24,522 nt of DNA from a virus: IMG/VR virus record IMGVR_UViG_3300010885_032301, positions 1 to 24,522 of that record. One strand, written 5' to 3'. The translations under genes were made by a program, and so were the position numbers. The first letter of the stretch is position 1, and each line of letters opens with the position of its first letter. The notes under the pieces were generated by a model. It made no database searches. It worked only from the letters and a program-made list of their open reading frames with translations, and was not told where the DNA came from. Below are positions 20,738 to 24,522 of this stretch, piece by piece.

Positions 20738-21478
20738 TTAAGTTGTACAAGCGCAGTCAAATGCAGGCGCAATCTCATTTAAATCTGTAATTTTAAATAG
20801 GTTATTTTGAGCAATTTGTTTGAGTGATTTATAATCGATATCGGTAAAATAACGATGTCCGCCACCCATACCATTTTTTTGTGCTTTTTCTTCATCTTCA
20901 ATCCATTTGTCTGCAAGGTCAGGATACACAGACAAGATGCTTATTATTGCATTTTTGCCCTTCATAAAACATAAGTCACAATTGCCAAGTATTGATGGTA
21001 TTTCAAGCGTGTAAGGTTTCTTAGACCAATACTCATTAATCATTGCTTTGTTTGTACCATTATCGTATAAAGGAAATTTAGTTTTAACTTTTACAAATCT
21101 TTCAACGTGTCTTTTTACTCTAAGTGGTTCATCTGATCTAAACCCAATAAAATTTTCAAATCTGAGTATACCTAATGTTTTCAAATATCTTTTACAGGTC
21201 TTTACTTTAAGTTCTACTGTACAAATGCGTTTCATCCGGTTAGGTATAACTTTGTAATTTTTTCTAGCCAATAAAAAATCAAATGGATTTTCTTGATCCA
21301 TATATTTAAGCCTGATAACCGGAATGTTTTCGTGAGCTTCAAAATCATTTATGAATTTATATGTCTTTTCGTGTTCACGCCCAGTATCACAGAAAATAAC
21401 TAAATCACCCGGTTGATAAGTATGAATAGTCATATACGCTGATGTTTTTCCACCAGAAAAATTTATTACTCTTTGCAT
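20738..21478 (-). CDS. PP-loop ATPase, PAPS-reductase-like
   Basis: This protein of about 246 aa has the PP-loop SGGKTS close to its N-terminus (INFSGGKTSAYM), the AMP-forming nucleotide-binding site of the PAPS reductase / adenine nucleotide alpha-hydrolase superfamily. Further family-like elements are FCDTGREHEKTY, KRICTVELKVKTCKRYL and a Cys pair GNCDLC. CAC at the extreme C-terminus may help bind zinc or an iron-sulfur cluster. The ATG at 21478 is preferred; an upstream in-frame TTG at 21499 overlaps the 115-aa gene. Family members activate sulfate, modify tRNA, or modify DNA as DndC does. The phage copies have no agreed role. The place beside the methyltransferase fusion suggests DNA modification or sulfur/nucleotide metabolism. 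Confidence 0.75.
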   Translation of the reverse strand: MQRVINFSGGKTSAYMTIHTYQPGDLVIFCDTGREHEKTYKFINDFEAHENIPVIRLKYMDQENPFDFLLARKNYKVIPNRMKRICTVELKVKTCKRYLKTLGILRFENFIGFRSDEPLRVKRHVERFVKVKTKFPLYDNGTNKAMINEYWSKKPYTLEIPSILGNCDLCFMKGKNAIISILSVYPDLADKWIEDEEKAQKNGMGGGHRYFTDIDYKSLKQIAQNNLFKITDLNEIAPAFDCACTT

Positions 21479-21488
21479 GTTTATATTT

Positions 21489-21836
21489 TTACTTATCAAT
21501 AATTTTAACTTCTTCGCCCTTTACTAAAGCATCTATTAAGTTTTCTAAGAATGCTCTTTGCTCATTATTTAATAAAATTAATTTATCATTAATTGCTTCA
21601 AAAGAAATAGAATCTTCCAATTCTTTTTTTAAAATGGCTCTATTTTCATCAGTAAGTCTATTTTGCATATTGGTAATTATCCAATCGCATTTTAAAATAT
21701 AATGATTAAATATCGATTTTATATCACCAGTTGTACCTAATCTTAGGTCTTCAAAATACATTTTGCCCAAATTGATATGATGTAATCCTTTGGCTAATGA
21801 ATAAGTGTTATCAGTAAATATTTCTTTATTTGGCAT
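21489..21836 (-). CDS. Unknown protein, 115 aa, between the methyltransferase and PP-loop genes
   Basis: It begins MPNKEIFTDNTYSLAKGLHHI and is mainly helical, with charged C-terminal helices (RAILKKELEDSISFEAINDKL, EQRAFLENLIDALVKGEEV). No catalytic motif is seen. Its start overlaps the methyltransferase stop by 11 bp, so it is translated with it. It might be a partner protein of the modification genes, but the sequence alone gives no function. Confidence 0.55.
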   Translation of the reverse strand: MPNKEIFTDNTYSLAKGLHHINLGKMYFEDLRLGTTGDIKSIFNHYILKCDWIITNMQNRLTDENRAILKKELEDSISFEAINDKLILLNNEQRAFLENLIDALVKGEEVKIIDK

Positions 21837-24081
21837 CGTTTAAATATTTAAATATGTGGGAAATTACGTCAATCGTCCAACCATTTCCAAGCATCTTGTA
21901 TCTTTGGGTATCGCTAACTGAGGCGGTATAATTATCAGGTACTGTTTGCAATCTTTCGCATTCAATAGGAGTTAATCTTCTAATTCTATTTCCAATAGAT
22001 ACTACATTTTGTCCAGATCCATCTTCTCTTGCTCTTGCCGGAATGGTTGCTCCTTTATTATTTTTTATAGAACGAAATCCTTTCCCATCATTATGTGTGC
22101 GAAGTGTACCGCTTATTATTTGTTTAGGTTGTTTGTAATCAGTAGCACATAATGAACCTACCTGTGCATTGGTATTAAAAATTAACCCTTTTTGTCCTCC
22201 ACTTCCGGAATGACCTAAAATTGAATCATTTTCGTTTCCATAAATGCTCATATTTTTTGTCATTTTTTCGCTTAAAAAATATTTATCATCTACAGGTATA
22301 GGTTCTTTTATCAACAAATCACTTTTATTAGCTGCTAATGCCGGAGAAATCCCCGCAGTATCATAAACTCTGTCTTGTTGGTATGGCTGTGTACCGCCAT
22401 TACTTTTAAGGTTAGAATCATTGATTTGTTTTACTTCTCGTACAGGTTCTATTAATCTTAAATTATTATGACAAGGGTCTGTTAATGTGATTGATTTACC
22501 ATCTTGTTTAATTACGTTGTTGTAAACATCTAATATTTTTGGTTCATCGATATTGGGATCAACTCCTGTTTTTGCTAATACTTTTTCAATTTGATCATCA
22601 TTTAAATAGTATTTTTCATCAATTTGCTCAGTAATGTATTGGTTATCTCGACCTTGCTTGTAATATCCAGCGGCTAAACATAATGATTTATCACCAACAT
22701 TAAAACATTTCTCGCTATTGTTAGTTCTATTAATTTTGGCTATCATTTTTTCGCTAACATAGTATTTTGCATTTGGATTATCTTGCAAAATATCTTTTAA
22801 TAACAATTTTTTATCTTCAGGCATTTTAATAATACTTTCTAAATCTCCAAATAAACCAGCAGGTTGCATACCGATATTTGTCCAATATAATCGTCTACGA
22901 TTTTGAGCAGAAACTAATGCTGAATTTATTTCAATTGGGTTTACTCCTAATGTTTTGGAAATTACTCGCTCCCATTTTTCGCCCATCATTACGTTTTCTA
23001 AAAAAAAGTAAGTAGGTTTAACTTCATTCATTATTCGAACGTATTCCCAAAACAAATATGATTGACCTTCAAATTCGTATCCTTCAGCCTTTAATTTTAA
23101 GTAATGGTCTAAGGTAAGAATCTCAATATTGTCTTTTGTAGACATCCCTTTACGTTTACCTGCAAATGAAAATGACTGACAAGGACTACCTCCAATCAAT
23201 AAATCAATTTTGGGAAGCTTAGATGTATCAATATCAACTACAGATCCTAACTGAATAGTATCAGGATAGTTTGCCATAGTTACTTGAATAGCATACTTAT
23301 CAATTTCAGAAGCAAAGTAATTATCTACTTGGATTCCGGCTCTTTCAAGAGCTTGTTGACCACATGACATCCCATCAAATAGGCTTAATACGTTCATTTT
23401 ATCTTGTTTAAATGTGTTTTGTAATATTTCGAAACATAATTGTGAAGGTATTTTAGATCTATCATAACTTCCTTTTCTTCCTTGAGTGCCTGTTTGACTA
23501 CCTCTAGGGGCTGATTCGTGATGGCAATTAGCGTTTCCGTTGTGACATTCAAGCCTTGGTATCCAATTGGTGCTATTTGTCCAAATATCGGTCGGTTTAG
23601 CCCTATCATCCCCATATTGACAATACCATACAGTATGACGAGTAAATTCTTGCATAAAAGGCATTTTTCTCAATTTTCCTCTCGGATTTTCAATAAAAAA
23701 TACAAGATTCTCGTTTAAAGATAAAAAATGCTTGATTATTAAAATTGTTTTTTGTGCAATTTCCATCCCTAATAATGCTTCTTGGCTTTTTGGTGAATGA
23801 TCAACATTCCAATGTTTACCTATTGATGCAACACTAAAGAAAGTACAAGGTGGGGAAGCCCATATTACATCAGGAATAAACGGAACTACATTTACATCAA
23901 AATCTAAAATATTAACTGCATAATCTATTTTGTCAAATTCAATTAAATCAGAGCTAAATACCTCCATACCTAATTTTTCACCGGCTGTGCCTATACTTCT
24001 GCTACCTGCAAATAATTCAAGCACTTTACCTGGGCGCTGAGTTGTAAATTTACTAGGTTGAGAAAAAATATTTAATTGCAA
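21826..24081 (-). CDS. Fused double cytosine-5 DNA methyltransferase
   Basis: This 751-aa protein has two C5-methyltransferase domains in one frame. Domain 1 (about 18-225) has VLELFAGSRSIG (SAM motif I), IWASPPC with catalytic Cys79, and IENPRGKLRKMPFM in place of the ENV motif. Domain 2 (about 229-748) has VLSLFDGMSCGQ, GGSPCQSFSFAG with catalytic Cys301, ENV at 362-364, QNRRRLYW, and the closing motifs LTPIECERLQ and MLGNGWT. The recognition region between them (about 435-695) is large and holds three KY(Y/F) modules. The only reasonable start is TTG at 24081, since domain 1 begins within 20 residues. An internal ATG at 23397 could also yield domain 2 alone. It probably methylates phage DNA to escape restriction. 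Confidence 0.85.
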   Translation of the reverse strand: MQLNIFSQPSKFTTQRPGKVLELFAGSRSIGTAGEKLGMEVFSSDLIEFDKIDYAVNILDFDVNVVPFIPDVIWASPPCTFFSVASIGKHWNVDHSPKSQEALLGMEIAQKTILIIKHFLSLNENLVFFIENPRGKLRKMPFMQEFTRHTVWYCQYGDDRAKPTDIWTNSTNWIPRLECHNGNANCHHESAPRGSQTGTQGRKGSYDRSKIPSQLCFEILQNTFKQDKMNVLSLFDGMSCGQQALERAGIQVDNYFASEIDKYAIQVTMANYPDTIQLGSVVDIDTSKLPKIDLLIGGSPCQSFSFAGKRKGMSTKDNIEILTLDHYLKLKAEGYEFEGQSYLFWEYVRIMNEVKPTYFFLENVMMGEKWERVISKTLGVNPIEINSALVSAQNRRRLYWTNIGMQPAGLFGDLESIIKMPEDKKLLLKDILQDNPNAKYYVSEKMIAKINRTNNSEKCFNVGDKSLCLAAGYYKQGRDNQYITEQIDEKYYLNDDQIEKVLAKTGVDPNIDEPKILDVYNNVIKQDGKSITLTDPCHNNLRLIEPVREVKQINDSNLKSNGGTQPYQQDRVYDTAGISPALAANKSDLLIKEPIPVDDKYFLSEKMTKNMSIYGNENDSILGHSGSGGQKGLIFNTNAQVGSLCATDYKQPKQIISGTLRTHNDGKGFRSIKNNKGATIPARAREDGSGQNVVSIGNRIRRLTPIECERLQTVPDNYTASVSDTQRYKMLGNGWTIDVISHIFKYLNDAK

Positions 24082-24097
24082 ATTGAAATTTTTTAGA

Positions 24098-24307
24098 TTA
24101 ATGAGAAGCCCATTTTAATAAACCATTACACCCACCGCCTGAAGCAAGAATTATTATAAACATAATTCCAATAATAACTAGCGCAAAAACACATCCAGTT
24201 GAATCATAGTTAGCCTTTTCTTCTGAAGTCATATTAGCATAATTTTGGGCCGATTGTTCCCTTGCTTTTTTTCTTCCATACTTAGTGTTTAAATTGTATT
24301 GTTTCAT
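24098..24307 (-). CDS. Small single-helix membrane protein, 69 aa
   Basis: The N-terminal half is polar and basic (MKQYNLNTKYGRKKAREQ). A transmembrane helix (CVFALVIIGIMFIIILASGG, about 39-58) and a short tail follow. It would sit in the inner membrane with the basic part in the cytoplasm. It is the gene before the methyltransferase in the same direction, directly after the tRNA. No family beyond resemblance to other Flavobacterium-phage small membrane proteins; it could be a holin-like or exclusion protein. Confidence 0.55.
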   Translation of the reverse strand: MKQYNLNTKYGRKKAREQSAQNYANMTSEEKANYDSTGCVFALVIIGIMFIIILASGGGCNGLLKWASH

Positions 24308-24322
24308 TTTGATTAGTTTTTG

Positions 24323-24393
24323 TAATCAGGACAAGATTCGAACTTGTACTAAGAGAATCAAAATCTGTTGTGCTACCATTACACCACCTGACT
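24323..24393 (-). tRNA. tRNA-Gln (anticodon UUG)
   Basis: Read leftward this 71-nt gene folds as a full cloverleaf. The acceptor AGTCAGG pairs with CCTGATT (one G-T pair), with discriminator A. The D-arm is GTGTAATGGTAGCAC. The anticodon arm is ACAGA / TTTTGAT / TCTCT with UUG at the centre and one C-C mismatch. The T arm ACAAG-TTCGAAT-CTTGT pairs perfectly. The CCA end is not encoded. It reads CAA, fitting the Gln-rich scaffold and portal tail. Confidence 0.85.
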
Positions 24394-24396
24394 ATA

Positions 24397-24522
24397 TTAC
24401 GATGTCGGTTTTTCCGACATACCACTACCAAATGTTTCTTGATAGTATTGTTCCCCCATAATAAATGGTTTTTTGTCTACAGCCATATCAACACCATCTC
24501 TATTTGCTTTTATTATCTCTTG
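24397..24522 (-). CDS. Partial gene, C-terminus only (runs off right edge)
   Basis: A leftward frame is open from the window edge to a TAA at 24397-24399. It gives 41 residues that include RDGVDMAVDKKPFIMGEQYYQE and end FGSGMSEKPTS. The tRNA starts 3 bp after the stop. The short hairpin at 24402-24420 lies inside these last codons. No domain can be named from this tail. Confidence 0.6.
   Translation of the reverse strand, partial: QEIIKANRDGVDMAVDKKPFIMGEQYYQETFGSGMSEKPTS

Noticed and set aside
23394-23615. Separate 73-aa leftward frame at the junction of the two methyltransferase domains
   Set aside because: It lies in another frame of the same strand, wholly within well-conserved methyltransferase domain 1 sequence, and has no recognisable features.
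24402-24420. Hairpin ATGTCGG-TTTTT-CCGACAT near the tRNA
   Set aside because: A perfect 7-bp stem exists, but it falls inside the last codons of the right-edge partial gene and has no T-run after it, so a terminator function is not supported.
1-24522. Stop-codon reassignment, as seen in some crAss-like phages
   Set aside because: TAG ends NinG, the 81-aa and the 91-aa genes at positions that fit neighbouring starts, and no suppressor tRNA is present.

Overview
This window is a stretch of an AT-rich tailed-phage (or prophage) genome. The likely host is a Bacteroidota bacterium, probably of the Flavobacterium type. The host inference rests on A-rich gene leaders with almost no Shine-Dalgarno sequences, promoter -7 boxes of the TAnnTTTG type, signal peptides of flavobacterial style, and a DUF922-like secreted protein. 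The terminase, the roughly 800-residue portal, the scaffold and the major capsid protein together look like a podovirus related to the crAss-like lineage. That affinity is inferred from protein style and has not been tested. TAA, TAG and TGA all end clear genes, so the standard code applies. No integrase, transposase or CRISPR array was seen, and the lifestyle cannot be decided from this window.

Left and centre (1-14812) form a leftward virion module. Read in the direction of transcription it holds: a 69-aa unknown, a 268-aa possible co-chaperonin, a Thr-rich 248-aa protein, a lytic transglycosylase-like protein, a secreted HExxH protein, a candidate small terminase, the large terminase, the portal (with its own promoter), a 51-aa basic protein, two small probable virion proteins, a Dps/ferritin-like protein, a scaffold, the major capsid protein, a terminator, a 301-aa unknown, a probable head-tail connector and a probable fibre. 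A new gene then runs off the left edge.

A single-gene rightward cassette (14878-15123) follows. It encodes an 81-aa protein homologous to a module found twice at the N-terminus of the fibre protein (70-1107), and it ends at a strong two-way terminator. To its right, 15165-19564 is a leftward early/replication block. It starts at an XRE regulator and continues with a winged-helix initiator-like protein, a 171-aa protein, a primase-helicase and four small genes. The initiator gene carries 11-bp-phased AATGATT/AATCATT half-sites and a (TATCCT)5 array, which is the best candidate for the replication origin.

A divergent promoter region (19565-19670) launches a short rightward operon: a 63-aa protein, NinG and a tiny membrane protein. 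From 24522 down to 20502 a leftward cluster carries a partial gene, a tRNA-Gln(UUG), a small membrane protein, a fused double cytosine-5 methyltransferase with a large repeat-bearing recognition region, a 115-aa unknown, a PP-loop PAPS-reductase-like protein and an unknown. The methyltransferase and PP-loop genes look like a DNA-modification or anti-restriction module. The most unusual items are the phased repeat array, the Dps-like capsid-region protein, the fused methyltransferase cluster and the reused fibre module.
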